DNA of 64,000 bases. Source: Lacrimispora saccharolytica. Lineage in GTDB: Bacteria > Bacillota > Clostridia > Lachnospirales > Lachnospiraceae. Location: positions 1 to 64,000 of the forward strand of contig JACJJN010000019.1 in assembly GCA_016899975.1 (NCBI GenBank), given 5' to 3'. Below the pieces are notes generated by a model, which saw only the letters and a program-made list of their open reading frames with translations, was not told where the DNA came from and searched no databases. The number at the start of each line of letters is the position of its first letter. Within the stretch, counting starts at the first letter, position 1. The translations under genes and the position numbers were made by a program. Positions 1 through 8,440 of this stretch are shown here, piece by piece.

Positions 1-60
1 TTGAATACCTCCTTATTCTCATGATTCTATTATGAAATCCTTGAGAATAAACTGTCAACT
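1..60 (-). promoter_or_regulatory. Promoter, inverted repeat and RBS for a leftward gene outside the window
   Basis: Read on the minus strand, a TTGACA -35 box (58-53) and a CATAAT -10 box (34-29) are 18 bases apart. They are followed by an AAGGAGG-type ribosome binding site at about 13-7, so a leftward gene should begin just beyond base 1. Two perfect 9-base arms, TTATTCTCA (13-21) and TGAGAATAA (42-50), flank the -10 box and look like a repressor operator. The gene and the regulator are not visible. Confidence 0.5.
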
Positions 61-164
61 TTTTTTATACCACACCACACCTCCATTTCGGTACAGTCTC
101 GCGTCATTTCTTTTTCCCTTTCATTATATAAGAGTATTTTTCAGAAGACAACGGTAATTGTTTT

Positions 165-206
165 TTGAAGATTATACATTTTAAAAATCAGAGAATGTGT
201 TATACT
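165..206 (+). promoter_or_regulatory. Probable sbcDC promoter
   Basis: A good -10 box, TATACT, lies at 201-206, 37 bases before the sbcD start. The -35 region (TTTTAA, about 179-184) is weak. No operator-like symmetry was seen. It is the only promoter-like sequence between the left-edge promoter and sbcD. Confidence 0.4.
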
Positions 207-242
207 GGAGTCAGACTGATCATAGAACGGAAAGGAGAAAGC

Positions 243-1394
243 ATGCGTTTTTTACATACAGCGGATCTCCACATCGGAAAGCGGGTCAATGAGTTTTCCA
301 TGCTGGAGGATCAGGAATATATTCTGCGTCAGATTTTAAAGACAGCAGACAAGGAACAGGTGGAAGCGGTTCTGATCGCAGGCGATGTTTACGATAAACA
401 GGTGCCGTCAGCGGAAGCTGTCCGGTTGTTTGACTGGTTTCTGACACAGTTGAACAGCCGGAAGCTTCCTGTTTTTGTCATCGGAGGAAATCATGACTCG
501 GTGGAACGGCTGTCTTTTGGCGCGCAGATCATGGAGGAAAGCGGGGTTTATCTGACACAGAGTTACGATGGGAAGGTGGTTCCGGTGCGGCTGGAGGATG
601 AGTACGGACCGGTGAATCTCTGGATGCTTCCGTTTCTGAAGCCTGCGATGGTGAAACGGTTCTTTCCGGAGCAGGACATCGTCACTTACCAGGACGCGCT
701 GGAAACGCTAATCGGCAATATGGAGCTGAACAGGGAAGAGAGAAACCTTCTGATCGCCCATCAGTTCGTCACCGGGGCAGTCACGGGAGGATCGGAGGAT
801 TCGGTGGAAGTGTTTGTGGGCGGAGTCGAGAATGTGGACGCTTCTGTGTTTGCCGATTTTGATTACGTGGCGCTGGGTCACATTCACCGGGCGCAGTCTG
901 CCGGCGGGGAGCAGATCCGTTACAGCGGAACGCCTCTGAAATATTCGTTTTCTGAGATCCGGCATGAAAAATCTGTGACGATTGCTGAGCTGAAAGAGAA
1001 AGGTTCTCTGACCGTCCATCAGGAACCGCTGAAGCCGCTTCATGACATGCGGGAGATCCGGGGCAGCTATGAGGAGCTGGTCCTGAGAGAAAATTATCAG
1101 GGAACGGATCTGGAGGACTATCTTCATGTGATCCTCACGGATGAAAACGATATTCCGGATGTGATCGGACGCCTCCGGAGCATTTATCCCAATATCATGA
1201 AGCTGGACTATGATAATCAGCGTACCCGGAGGAACCAGGAGCTGATGAAGGAGGAGGCGGCTGTGGAGCAGTCGCCGATGGAATTGCTGGGACAGTTCTT
1301 TTTGCAGCAGAACAATCAGGAGATGAGTCCGGAGCAGACGGAATACGCCAGGACATTGATGGAAACGATACGAAAGGAGGAAGGTGTGGAATGA
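243..1394 (+). CDS. sbcD: Exonuclease SbcD (Mre11-type nuclease subunit)
   Basis: Nuclease subunit of the SbcCD (Rad50-Mre11-like) complex, which cuts DNA hairpins, palindromes and protein-blocked ends in the cytoplasm. The 383-residue product carries the calcineurin-type phosphoesterase motifs in order: DLHIGK at the N-terminus (metal ligands D8, H10), GDVYD near 50, GGNHDS near 82 and GHIH in the middle. The ATG at 243 was chosen over an upstream in-frame TTG because it follows AAAGGAGAAAGC and begins the conserved MRFLHTADLH sequence. The stop overlaps the sbcC start by four bases (ATGA), which implies translational coupling. The length is normal for the family. It matters here because the region holds many palindromic repeats, which are natural substrates of this complex. 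Confidence 0.95.
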   Translation: MRFLHTADLHIGKRVNEFSMLEDQEYILRQILKTADKEQVEAVLIAGDVYDKQVPSAEAVRLFDWFLTQLNSRKLPVFVIGGNHDSVERLSFGAQIMEESGVYLTQSYDGKVVPVRLEDEYGPVNLWMLPFLKPAMVKRFFPEQDIVTYQDALETLIGNMELNREERNLLIAHQFVTGAVTGGSEDSVEVFVGGVENVDASVFADFDYVALGHIHRAQSAGGEQIRYSGTPLKYSFSEIRHEKSVTIAELKEKGSLTVHQEPLKPLHDMREIRGSYEELVLRENYQGTDLEDYLHVILTDENDIPDVIGRLRSIYPNIMKLDYDNQRTRRNQELMKEEAAVEQSPMELLGQFFLQQNNQEMSPEQTEYARTLMETIRKEEGVE

Positions 1395-4213
1395 AGCCGG
1401 TATTTTTGGAAATGTCCGCGTTTGGGCCCTATGCAGACAAAGTGACCATTGATTTTGAGCAGTTCGGGGAAAGCGGCCTGTATCTGATCACAGGGGATAC
1501 CGGCGCCGGAAAGACGACGATCTTCGATGCCATCACCTTCGCCCTGTACGGAGAGGCCAGCGGAAACGTCCGTCAGGCGGACATGTTCCGAAGCAAATAT
1601 GCCAGGGAGGACGCGGAGACGTATGTGGAACTGACGTTTCTCTACGGAACGAAAACGTATCGGGTGCGCCGGAATCCGGAGTATCTCCGTCCGGCACGGC
1701 GGGGAAAGAAAATGACGACACAGAAAGGAGACGCAGTTCTGACCGCGCCGGACGGACAGGTCACCACAGGCGCCCGTCCGGTTACGAAAGCGGTGGAAGA
1801 ACTGCTGGGGATCGACCGGAGCCAGTTCGTGCAGATCGCGATGATCGCTCAGGGCGATTTCCAGCGGCTTCTTCTGGCTTCCACACAGGAGCGAAGTGCA
1901 ATCTTCCGGGAACTGTTTGATACGGGATTTTATAAAAGGTTCCAGGATCAGGTCAAGGAACGTGCCGCGTCCCTCCGGAAAAGTTATGAGGAAATCCAGC
2001 GGAGCATGCGCCAGTATGCGGACGGGATCCTGTGCGATGAGAACTCGGTCTGTTACGATGAAGTGCGCAGAATACGGGAACAGAAGAAAAACGTGCTTGT
2101 CTCCGCCGGGGAAATTCTTGAACTTCTGGAACGTATCATACAGGAGGACGAGGAGCATTACAGGGATACCCGGAAAGAACTGGAAGCCTGCAGCCAGCGG
2201 ACAGAACACTGGAACCGGGAACTTGGCAGGGTCAGTGAACAGCGGCGGACCAGAGAGCGTCTGGAGCAGGTGCGGCAGGAGCTGGAACGGGACAAAGAGC
2301 AGATGGAACAGCTGAGACAGCAGCTGGAGCAGGCGCAGGAAAAACATCCGGAACTGGAACGTCTGGAAAAGGAAACCGCCGCCGAGAGCCAGCGTCTGGA
2401 GGAATACCGGCAGCTGGGGGCACAGGAACAGCATCTGAAGCGTCTGCGTCTGGAGCAGGAGCATCTGGAACAGGAAGTGCAGACCGGAAAACAGCGTCTG
2501 GAAGCGCTGCAGCAGCGGCAGGAAAAGCTTCGGGAGGAGGCGGAAACGCTTCAGAATGCGGAACTGCGTCTGGAACAGGTGCGTGTACAGAAACAGCAGA
2601 TCCGGAACGATTACAATGAATGGAATCAGATCCTGCGGCTTTGCAGGGAAGAGAGCAGAGGACGCAGGGTCCTGGAAGAAGCCCAGGAAAACTATAAGGC
2701 TGCCCTGGCGGAATACCAGAGAAAAAATGTTTCTTTTACCTTGATCTATCAGACGTATCTGGACGCCCAGGCAGGACTGCTGGCAAGGGATCTGAAAGAC
2801 GGAACCCCCTGCCCGGTCTGCGGTTCCTGCAGCCATCCGGCGCCTGCGCAGCTTGGAGACGATACGGTCACAAGGGAGCAGGTGGAGCAGGCGAGAGCGG
2901 AGATGGAGCAGGCTTCCAAAACCGTGTCAGACCGCAGCGGAGACGCCAGAGGCGCAGGGGAACGTCTGCAGGAACTGCAGAAAAACATCCGGCAGCAGTG
3001 TGAGGAAAAAGGGATAAGCCTGCCGGAGAAAGATCCGGAAGAATATCTGGAACAGCAGATGGAGCGTCAGAAGGAGCAGGCTGCAGCGGTTCAGAAAAAA
3101 GAACTGGAGGCTCAGCAGCAGGTGAAGCGGAAAGGGCTGCTGGCACAGGAACTGGAAGAAACCGCAAAAAACAGGGAGCAGGAGAGCCGTGACCTTCAGG
3201 AAAAGGAAAAAAGTCTGGGGGCCTGCAGCGCGGAACGAAAGACACGGCAGGACCAGTGGGAACAGGCGAAGGAACGGCTGCCTTATCAGGATCTGGCGCA
3301 GGCAGAAGCATCCCTGAAAGAGAAAGAAAGGAAAAAGAAGCTTCTTTCCCAGGAAATCCAGCAGGCACAGAAACAGTACGACGAATGTCAGAGAGGAAAA
3401 GAGCAGAAGGAACATCTGGCGCGGGAGCTGGCGGAGCAGCTGAACCGGAATGAAAAGGCACAGGAAGCTCCAGAGATGGGAGAAATGTCCCGGGAGCAGG
3501 CACAGAAACAGGAAGACCAGCTGGCGAAAATGCTGGAGGAACAGCATAAGATACAGAAGGCCTGGACCAAGCGGCAGAACGACTGTTATACCCGTCTTCA
3601 GAACAACCGCAGGATCCGGGAGACCCTGCAGCGGCAAAGGGAAGCTTCCGGAGGTCTGGAACAGGAACTGGCGTCCGTGAAAATGCTGTCCGATACGGTC
3701 AACGGCGAGATCACGGGGAAAGAAAAGATCACGCTGGAAACCTATGCGCAGGCACTGTACTTTGACCGGATCCTGACGAAAGCCAATACCCGGTTTATGA
3801 TGATGAGCGGTGGTCAGTATGAGCTGAAACGCAGCACCCAGTCCCGGAATATCAAGAGCCAGAGTGGTCTGGAACTGGATGTGGCGGATCACTATAACGG
3901 GACGATCCGGAGTGTGCGGACCCTGTCCGGCGGGGAATCGTTTATGGCTTCTTTGAGTCTGGCGCTTGGCCTTTCCGACGAGATCCAGTCCAGGGCAGGG
4001 GGAATCCGTCTGGACGCGATGTTTGTGGACGAAGGGTTTGGAAGTCTGGACGAGGAAAGCCTGAACCAGGCGATCCGTGCCCTGTCCAGCCTGACCAAAG
4101 GCAATCGGCTGGTCGGCATTATCTCTCATGTGCCGGGACTGAAGGAACGGATTGGCCGGCAGATCCAGGTAAAGAAGGAGCGGACGGGAAGCAGCGTGGA
4201 ACTGCAGATCTGA
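1391..4213 (+). CDS. sbcC: Exonuclease SbcC (Rad50-type SMC-like ATPase subunit)
   Basis: ATPase subunit of SbcCD. The 940-residue protein has an N-terminal Walker A motif GDTGAGKTT (catalytic Lys about 41), then a very long Glu/Gln-rich coiled coil from about 180 to 760. The coil is interrupted near residues 474-477 by CPVCG, the zinc hook that joins two SbcC molecules. At the C-terminus come the ABC signature LSGGES and a Walker B with D-loop (MFVDEGFGSLDEE). It starts inside the sbcD stop codon. The coiled coil is rich in CAG/GAG codons, which creates long but spurious open frames on the other strand. The gene is complete. Confidence 0.95.
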   Translation: MKPVFLEMSAFGPYADKVTIDFEQFGESGLYLITGDTGAGKTTIFDAITFALYGEASGNVRQADMFRSKYAREDAETYVELTFLYGTKTYRVRRNPEYLRPARRGKKMTTQKGDAVLTAPDGQVTTGARPVTKAVEELLGIDRSQFVQIAMIAQGDFQRLLLASTQERSAIFRELFDTGFYKRFQDQVKERAASLRKSYEEIQRSMRQYADGILCDENSVCYDEVRRIREQKKNVLVSAGEILELLERIIQEDEEHYRDTRKELEACSQRTEHWNRELGRVSEQRRTRERLEQVRQELERDKEQMEQLRQQLEQAQEKHPELERLEKETAAESQRLEEYRQLGAQEQHLKRLRLEQEHLEQEVQTGKQRLEALQQRQEKLREEAETLQNAELRLEQVRVQKQQIRNDYNEWNQILRLCREESRGRRVLEEAQENYKAALAEYQRKNVSFTLIYQTYLDAQAGLLARDLKDGTPCPVCGSCSHPAPAQLGDDTVTREQVEQARAEMEQASKTVSDRSGDARGAGERLQELQKNIRQQCEEKGISLPEKDPEEYLEQQMERQKEQAAAVQKKELEAQQQVKRKGLLAQELEETAKNREQESRDLQEKEKSLGACSAERKTRQDQWEQAKERLPYQDLAQAEASLKEKERKKKLLSQEIQQAQKQYDECQRGKEQKEHLARELAEQLNRNEKAQEAPEMGEMSREQAQKQEDQLAKMLEEQHKIQKAWTKRQNDCYTRLQNNRRIRETLQRQREASGGLEQELASVKMLSDTVNGEITGKEKITLETYAQALYFDRILTKANTRFMMMSGGQYELKRSTQSRNIKSQSGLELDVADHYNGTIRSVRTLSGGESFMASLSLALGLSDEIQSRAGGIRLDAMFVDEGFGSLDEESLNQAIRALSSLTKGNRLVGIISHVPGLKERIGRQIQVKKERTGSSVELQI

Positions 4214-4238
4214 ATAGTTATCCTGTATTGATGCCCAT

Positions 4239-4372
4239 GTAACGGTTCAGCCTTGCTGAACCGTTACATGCAAAATCCATTGAAAATCGCCTTCGGCGAT
4301 GGGATTTTGCACTCCTGAATCACGTTCTTACGGTCCGCGCAGCATGTGCGCAGACCTGGACTGAACTGTTAC
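4239..4372. repeat. Composite palindromic repeat, family 1, copy A
   Basis: Three hairpins in a row. The first is GTAACGGTTCAG / CTGAACCGTTAC at 4239-4267 (perfect 12-bp stem). The second is TGCAAAATCC / GGATTTTGCA at 4269-4311 with an inner ATCGC/GCGAT stem. The third is GGTCCGCGCA / TGCGCAGACC at about 4332-4356. The element closes with CTGAACTGTTAC, a one-mismatch repeat of the right arm of hairpin one. The same hairpin order and near-identical arms recur at 53696-53823. It lies exactly where the 5' part of cbiM should be. Confidence 0.8.
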
Positions 4373-4819
4373 AGGGGTATCGCCTGGCTCCGCGGACCTG
4401 CAGCCGTTTCCATTCTTGGACTGATCGTTCTGGTTTTTCAGGCAATCTTGCTGGCGCATGGAGGATTGACAACTCTGGGCGCAAATACATTTTCCATGGC
4501 AATCGCAGGTCCGTTCGTTTCCTATGGCCTGTTTCAGCTGTTTAAGAAACTGAAAGTAAACCGGAAAGTGAGCGTGTTTTTCGCGGCGTTTCTCGGGGAC
4601 CTGTTCACTTACTGTGTGACCGCGTTTCAGCTTGCGCTGGCACATAATTCCGCGACAAGCTTCAGCGTGGCGCTGAAAGAAAATCTGGTGATCTTTGCCG
4701 GAACACAGCTTCCGCTGGCAATCGTGGAAGGAATCCTGACGGTAGTTATCGTCATCGGACTGGAATCTTACGCGAAACCGGAATTGAAGGCAGTCGGCTA
4801 TATCAGGGAGGGCAAATAA
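4346..4819 (+). pseudogene. cbiM: 5'-truncated cobalt ECF transporter component CbiM
   Basis: CbiM is the substrate-binding membrane component of the CbiMNQO cobalt importer. What remains matches the C-terminal two thirds, from about GPAAV through the conserved LLAHGGLTTLGANTFSM segment to the end, with several membrane helices. Intact CbiM proteins are well over 200 residues and begin MHIPDG, where the N-terminal Met-His pair binds the metal. Nothing of that is present. The recognisable homology begins near base 4375, at the edge of repeat copy A, and the preceding gene ends at 4213, so there is no room for the missing part. The nominal start at 4346 lies inside the repeat and has no good ribosome binding site. 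The protein is probably non-functional. An assembly error is possible but not indicated. Confidence 0.8.
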
Positions 4820-4820
4820 G

Positions 4821-5144
4821 ATGGAAAAGAAAAAAAATAACAAATTGCTGGTTGCAGTGCTTCTGATTCTGGCGGTATTTATTGCCTTTGCGCCTCTTTT
4901 TATGCTGAAAGATGCGGAGTTCGGGGGCTCCGACGATAAGGGCAATTCCCTGATCGAGGAGACCGATCCGGATTACGAACCGTGGGCGGCTCCGATTCTG
5001 GAAGTGATCCTTGGCGGAGAACTTCCGGGCGAGGTGGAGAGTATGCTGTTCTGTGTGCAGACAGGGATCGGCGTCGGAATCATCGCATTTCTGATGGGGC
5101 GTTTTGTGGAACGGAAAAAATGGATGAAGGATGAAGAGGAGTAA
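4821..5144 (+). CDS. cbiN: Cobalt transport protein CbiN
   Basis: Small accessory membrane subunit of the cobalt ECF transporter, which works with CbiM in substrate capture. At 107 residues it has the family pattern: an N-terminal transmembrane helix (about 9-28), an extracytoplasmic loop containing the conserved region around DYEPWAAPI and PGEVESMLF, and a second helix (about 78-95) followed by a charged tail. It starts one base after the cbiM remnant and precedes cbiQ by 11 bases, so the operon order M-N-Q-O is kept even though cbiM is broken. Confidence 0.9.
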   Translation: MEKKKNNKLLVAVLLILAVFIAFAPLFMLKDAEFGGSDDKGNSLIEETDPDYEPWAAPILEVILGGELPGEVESMLFCVQTGIGVGIIAFLMGRFVERKKWMKDEEE

Positions 5145-5155
5145 GGCAGACAGGC

Positions 5156-5923
5156 ATGCTTATTATTGATAAACTCAGCTATCAGTCAAAACTTCGATAT
5201 GTGAATGCCGGGGAGAAATTTGGATTTTCGGTGGCGACGCTGATACTCTGTGTTGCCAGCCGGTCCGTTTTGCTTGGTATTCTGGTATTTGCTGTGATGG
5301 GGATTCTTACCGTGTGGAAAGGGGGAATCCCCCTTTGGCGTTATTTGAAGCTGATGACGATCCCGCTGACTTTTCTGATGCTGAATGTGGTGATCCTGGG
5401 ACTTTCCATCCGGCGCACGCCGTTGGAGGTTTTTGCGATTTCTTTTGGAAACTGGTATCTGACGGCAAGCAAAGAAACCCTGTATTACGCGTTTCAGATT
5501 TTTGTCACTGCGATGGCTTCCGTATCCTGTCTGTACTTTCTGTCCTGCAATACACCGATGACGGATATTCTGAATGTGCTGAAAAAACTGAGATGTCCGA
5601 AGCTGTTGATCGAACTGATGATGCTGATCTACCGTTTTATCTTTGTGCTTCTTGACTGTGCGCATGAAATCAGTATTTCACAGAAGTCAAGACTGGGCAA
5701 TATTGATTACCGGACATCGCTGAAATCTTTCGGGACGCTGGTTTCCGCATTGTTTGTCCGGGCAGTGAAACGTTCCGGCTTCCTGTATGATGCGATGGAG
5801 TCCCGTTGTTATGACGGCGACCTTCGGGTGCTGTGTGAAGATCATCCGCCCAAAAAGAAGGAGATTCTGATGATTCTGTGTTTTGAAGGACTGTTGCTTG
5901 CGATTGCTGTCATTGTGAGGTGA
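5156..5923 (+). CDS. cbiQ: Cobalt ECF transporter T component CbiQ
   Basis: Transmembrane coupling (T) component that links the substrate-binding CbiMN to the ATPase CbiO. The 255-residue product has several hydrophobic helices and the cytoplasmic coupling-helix signatures typical of EcfT/CbiQ, seen here near AVKRSGFLYDAMESRCYDG in the C-terminal third, just before the last helix. It overlaps the beginning of cbiO. It is complete, but without a working CbiM it has no obvious substrate unit in this window. Confidence 0.9.
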   Translation: MLIIDKLSYQSKLRYVNAGEKFGFSVATLILCVASRSVLLGILVFAVMGILTVWKGGIPLWRYLKLMTIPLTFLMLNVVILGLSIRRTPLEVFAISFGNWYLTASKETLYYAFQIFVTAMASVSCLYFLSCNTPMTDILNVLKKLRCPKLLIELMMLIYRFIFVLLDCAHEISISQKSRLGNIDYRTSLKSFGTLVSALFVRAVKRSGFLYDAMESRCYDGDLRVLCEDHPPKKKEILMILCFEGLLLAIAVIVR

Positions 5924-5925
5924 GG

Positions 5926-6777
5926 ATGATGAATGAAGTTATTTTAAAGGCCGAAAATGTTTTTTATTCTTATGATGACGGGAAGACCCATTCTCTGAAT
6001 GGTCTTTCCCTGGAAATCCGTCGGGGGAAAAAGATTGCGGTGATGGGAGCCAATGGTTCCGGAAAATCCACTTTTTTTCTCTGCTGCAACGGAGTTTACC
6101 GACCGTCAGAGGGAACGATTTACTTCCACGGAAAGCCGGTGGATTATTCCCGGAAAGGCCTGCTGCAGCTGCGTCAGAAAGTGGGGATCGTCTTTCAGGA
6201 TCCGGACAATCAGCTGTTCTCAGCCAGTGTGTTTCAGGAAATTTCTTTCGGTATTTTGAACCTGGGTGTTCCGGAAGAAGAAGCCCGGAAGGAAGTGGAA
6301 CGGATCATGAATGAAATGGAGATTACGCCTTATCGAGACCGGCCCACCCATGCCCTCTCCGGAGGACAGAAAAAGCAGGTGTCCATTGCGGATATCCTGA
6401 TCATGAAGCCGGAGATCGTGATCCTGGATGAACCGGCGGCTGCCCTGGATCCGAAACATACGGTTCTGGTCAACCAGGCGGTGGACCGGATGACCGGAGA
6501 GGGGATCACGGTAATGATGGCGACCCATGACGTCAATTACGCGATGGAGTGGGCGGACGAAGTGATGATTTTCCGGGATGGAACGGTTGCCGCCCATGGT
6601 GTGCCGGAACAGGTTTTTGAAGACAAACAGCTCCTGCGGGAAACCAATCTGGAACAGCCGGCTGTTTTACAGCTGTTTGATTCGCTGAAAAAGAAAGGAA
6701 TCCTGAAAGAAGAACTGCCGCTCCCAAGAAGTCTGGGAGCGCTGCTGCAGGAAATTGAACGCCTGCCTTCAAGATGA
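5926..6777 (+). CDS. cbiO: Cobalt ECF transporter ATPase CbiO
   Basis: ABC ATPase that powers cobalt uptake. Motifs in order: Walker A GANGSGKST near 43, Q-loop VFQDPDNQLF near 92, signature LSGGQKKQ, Walker B VILDEPAAALDP and an H-loop (ATHD). The C-terminal tail of about 60 residues is usual for ECF ATPases. Start candidates are GTG 5920, ATG 5926 and ATG 5929; the ATGs follow GAGGTGAGG, and 5926 is given here. The gene converges on the next gene with only five bases between the stops and no visible terminator. Confidence 0.9.
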   Translation: MMNEVILKAENVFYSYDDGKTHSLNGLSLEIRRGKKIAVMGANGSGKSTFFLCCNGVYRPSEGTIYFHGKPVDYSRKGLLQLRQKVGIVFQDPDNQLFSASVFQEISFGILNLGVPEEEARKEVERIMNEMEITPYRDRPTHALSGGQKKQVSIADILIMKPEIVILDEPAAALDPKHTVLVNQAVDRMTGEGITVMMATHDVNYAMEWADEVMIFRDGTVAAHGVPEQVFEDKQLLRETNLEQPAVLQLFDSLKKKGILKEELPLPRSLGALLQEIERLPSR

Positions 6778-6782
6778 ATGTC

Positions 6783-7382
6783 TCAGTGCAGTTCGTCCTC
6801 GTCCACATCGACGAAGTCATCCTCCGGAAAATGCATTTCCAGGCGCCGCTTGACGGTACCGATGCCGAACATCATGCAGAGGTTGGAAATTCCATTGAGG
6901 ATCAGGCAGATTCCAATAAAAATATTGGTAGTTGCCACTGCGTCAAAAGGACGCAGCCAGATGATCACACCGAGAATGGTGATAACAACTGCAAAAGACA
7001 GATCGATCCACCAGCGTTCCAGCCCTGCCTTCTTCAGATGGAACGCCTTTTTCAGATTGACGATTCCATTGACAAAAAGTACAATGCCGACGATGGTCGG
7101 GATAAAGGAAATGATTAGGTCGCTCTGTGTGATCACGAACACACCCGCCAGGCAGAGGATTACACCGACTACCAGGTCGTAGCGCACCAGAAACGGTTCA
7201 TTTTTTGAGGTGACATACCGGAGAATATCGACGATGCCGCACAGGATCAGAAGGATTCCGGCAAGGTTGCAGATAAAAAAGCTGGTTTTGACCGGAAACA
7301 GGACAAGAACCAGTCCGAGCAGAATCGAAACAATCGCGGTGAGCAGAAAGTTGTTTCGAATATCTCTGAATATCTGTTTCAT
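6783..7382 (-). CDS. HdeD/DUF308 family membrane protein
   Basis: A 199-residue integral membrane protein with about six transmembrane helices in three related pairs, the layout of the DUF308/HdeD family. It has repeated L-I-x-G-I-x-N/D-I segments, such as AGILLILCGIVDILRY and VGIVLFVNGIVNLKK. The tail is acidic (DDFVDVDEDE). HdeD proteins are linked to acid stress in enterobacteria, but the clostridial members are uncharacterised, so no function is assigned. The ATG at 7382 is preceded by AAAGGAG on the minus strand. It stands alone, convergent with cbiO. Confidence 0.75.
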   Translation of the reverse strand: MKQIFRDIRNNFLLTAIVSILLGLVLVLFPVKTSFFICNLAGILLILCGIVDILRYVTSKNEPFLVRYDLVVGVILCLAGVFVITQSDLIISFIPTIVGIVLFVNGIVNLKKAFHLKKAGLERWWIDLSFAVVITILGVIIWLRPFDAVATTNIFIGICLILNGISNLCMMFGIGTVKRRLEMHFPEDDFVDVDEDELH

Positions 7383-7523
7383 ATTGAGAAAAATCTCCTT
7401 TCGCAAATTTTTGAACAGAAACTCCGATAAGAATATCGGAACATCCGTTGTTATCTAAAATACTACTGCGCCGGGAGGGAAAATGCAATAGACTTTTTGT
7501 CAAATCTATGGTATTCTCAGGTA

Positions 7524-7619
7524 GTCAGATACCCCGCGGCAGAGCTGCGGGGTATCTGACCCTCGCGGCAGTCGCCAAATGGACATGCAAGCATGTCCAC
7601 TTGGCTCGTTGCCCGCGGG
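7524..7619. repeat. Intergenic double hairpin
   Basis: The first hairpin has a perfect 14-bp stem, GTCAGATACCCCGC (7524-7537) with GCGGGGTATCTGAC (7547-7560). The second is long and imperfect, from CGCGGCA (about 7565) to TTGCCCGCG (about 7617), with an inner perfect ATGGACATG/CATGTCCA core around a CAAG loop. It ends just before the ribosome binding site of the sigma-like gene at 7649. There is no U-tract, so it is not a standard terminator. It is unlike repeat family 1. Confidence 0.7.
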
Positions 7620-7648
7620 AATGAAAAATCAGATAAAGGATGGTATCT

Positions 7649-8377
7649 ATGAATCAGGAACAGGAAAAATTTCAAAAAAGTCTGAGAGAATTTCTGACCT
7701 CTGCCAGGGAAAGCGGACAGCAGATCACTGCTGAGCAGGCGGAGGCTTTTTTTGAAGAACAGAATTTGAACGAAGAGCAGCGGGCAATGGTCCGCGAGTA
7801 TCTGGAGATGGAGCAGATTGACATTGTCGGGGCGGAGAAGAAAGAACGGAAAAAGCGTGAGGAACTTCCCCTGTCTCCGGAGGAAGAGCATTTTCTGAAA
7901 CTTTATCTGGAGGAGCTTACGGTTCCGGAAGAACTTGTGGAAGAAGAAAAAGAAGCGTTGTTCCATGCGGCGGCAGCGGGAGACGCGCTGGCGAAAAGCC
8001 GTCTGCTGGAATATTATATGCCGAAACTTCCGGAAATTGCCCGGGGTGTTTATGACCAGAGCGTATTTTTCGGAGATCTTGTACAGGAGGGAAGCGTAAG
8101 TCTTCTTCTGGCATTGGAACATATCAGTGAGACGGAGGCGGAGCAGAGTCTTCTGGACGAAATCCGGACCGGAATGGAAGCGCTTCTGGAGGAGCATCAT
8201 TACCAGAAACACCAAGATGAGGCAGTGGTACACAAGGTCAACCGTCTGAAGGACGCAATCGAAGAGCTGTCTGACGGAGAAGAGATGGATTTCTCCGTGG
8301 CGGAGCTGTCTGCTTATCTGGATCTTTCCGTGGAAGAGATTGAAGATATCCTGCGGCTGACCGGTGAGGATCAGTGA
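7649..8377 (+). CDS. Degenerate sigma-70-like protein
   Basis: A 242-residue acidic protein. Residues about 65-160 resemble sigma-70 region 1.2/2: a stretch around LSPEEEHFLKLYLEEL is followed by AAAGDALAKSRLLEYYMPKLPEIAR, comparable to the GD..AR..L....L.LV..IA motif of primary sigma factors, and by the region-2-like FGDLVQEGSVSLLLALE. The C-terminus (about 200-240) has a weak region-3/4-like helical segment, YLDLSVEEIEDILRLTG. No convincing -35-reading helix-turn-helix is present. It may be an anti-sigma or sigma-like regulator. The ATG at 7649 is preferred over 7640 because of spacing from AAAGG. Function unknown. Confidence 0.55.
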   Translation: MNQEQEKFQKSLREFLTSARESGQQITAEQAEAFFEEQNLNEEQRAMVREYLEMEQIDIVGAEKKERKKREELPLSPEEEHFLKLYLEELTVPEELVEEEKEALFHAAAAGDALAKSRLLEYYMPKLPEIARGVYDQSVFFGDLVQEGSVSLLLALEHISETEAEQSLLDEIRTGMEALLEEHHYQKHQDEAVVHKVNRLKDAIEELSDGEEMDFSVAELSAYLDLSVEEIEDILRLTGEDQ

Positions 8378-8436
8378 TGCCGCAGCGGCTGCCGATCCGG
8401 GAGCTGCTCAAAGAAGTGGCGGAGGCATTGGAGTAA
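8377..8436 (+). CDS. Possible 19-residue peptide overlapping the sigma-like gene
   Basis: The stop of the preceding gene and this start form TGATG, the classic stop-start overlap for translational coupling. The peptide MPQRLPIRELLKEVAEALE is amphipathic and helical. No homologue is known to me. It could be a real microprotein, or the true C-terminus of the preceding protein reached by a frameshift. Confidence 0.25.
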   Translation: MPQRLPIRELLKEVAEALE

Positions 8437-8440
8437 AATG

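Noticed and set aside
1316-4129. Long minus-strand frames opposite sbcC (1316-2836, 2927-4129)
   Set aside because: They arise from the repetitive CAG/GAG-rich coiled-coil codons of sbcC. The products are low-complexity Leu/Phe-rich sequences.
4214-4345. Cobalamin riboswitch expected upstream of cbiM
   Set aside because: The space is filled by repeat copy A; no B12-box-like sequence is visible.
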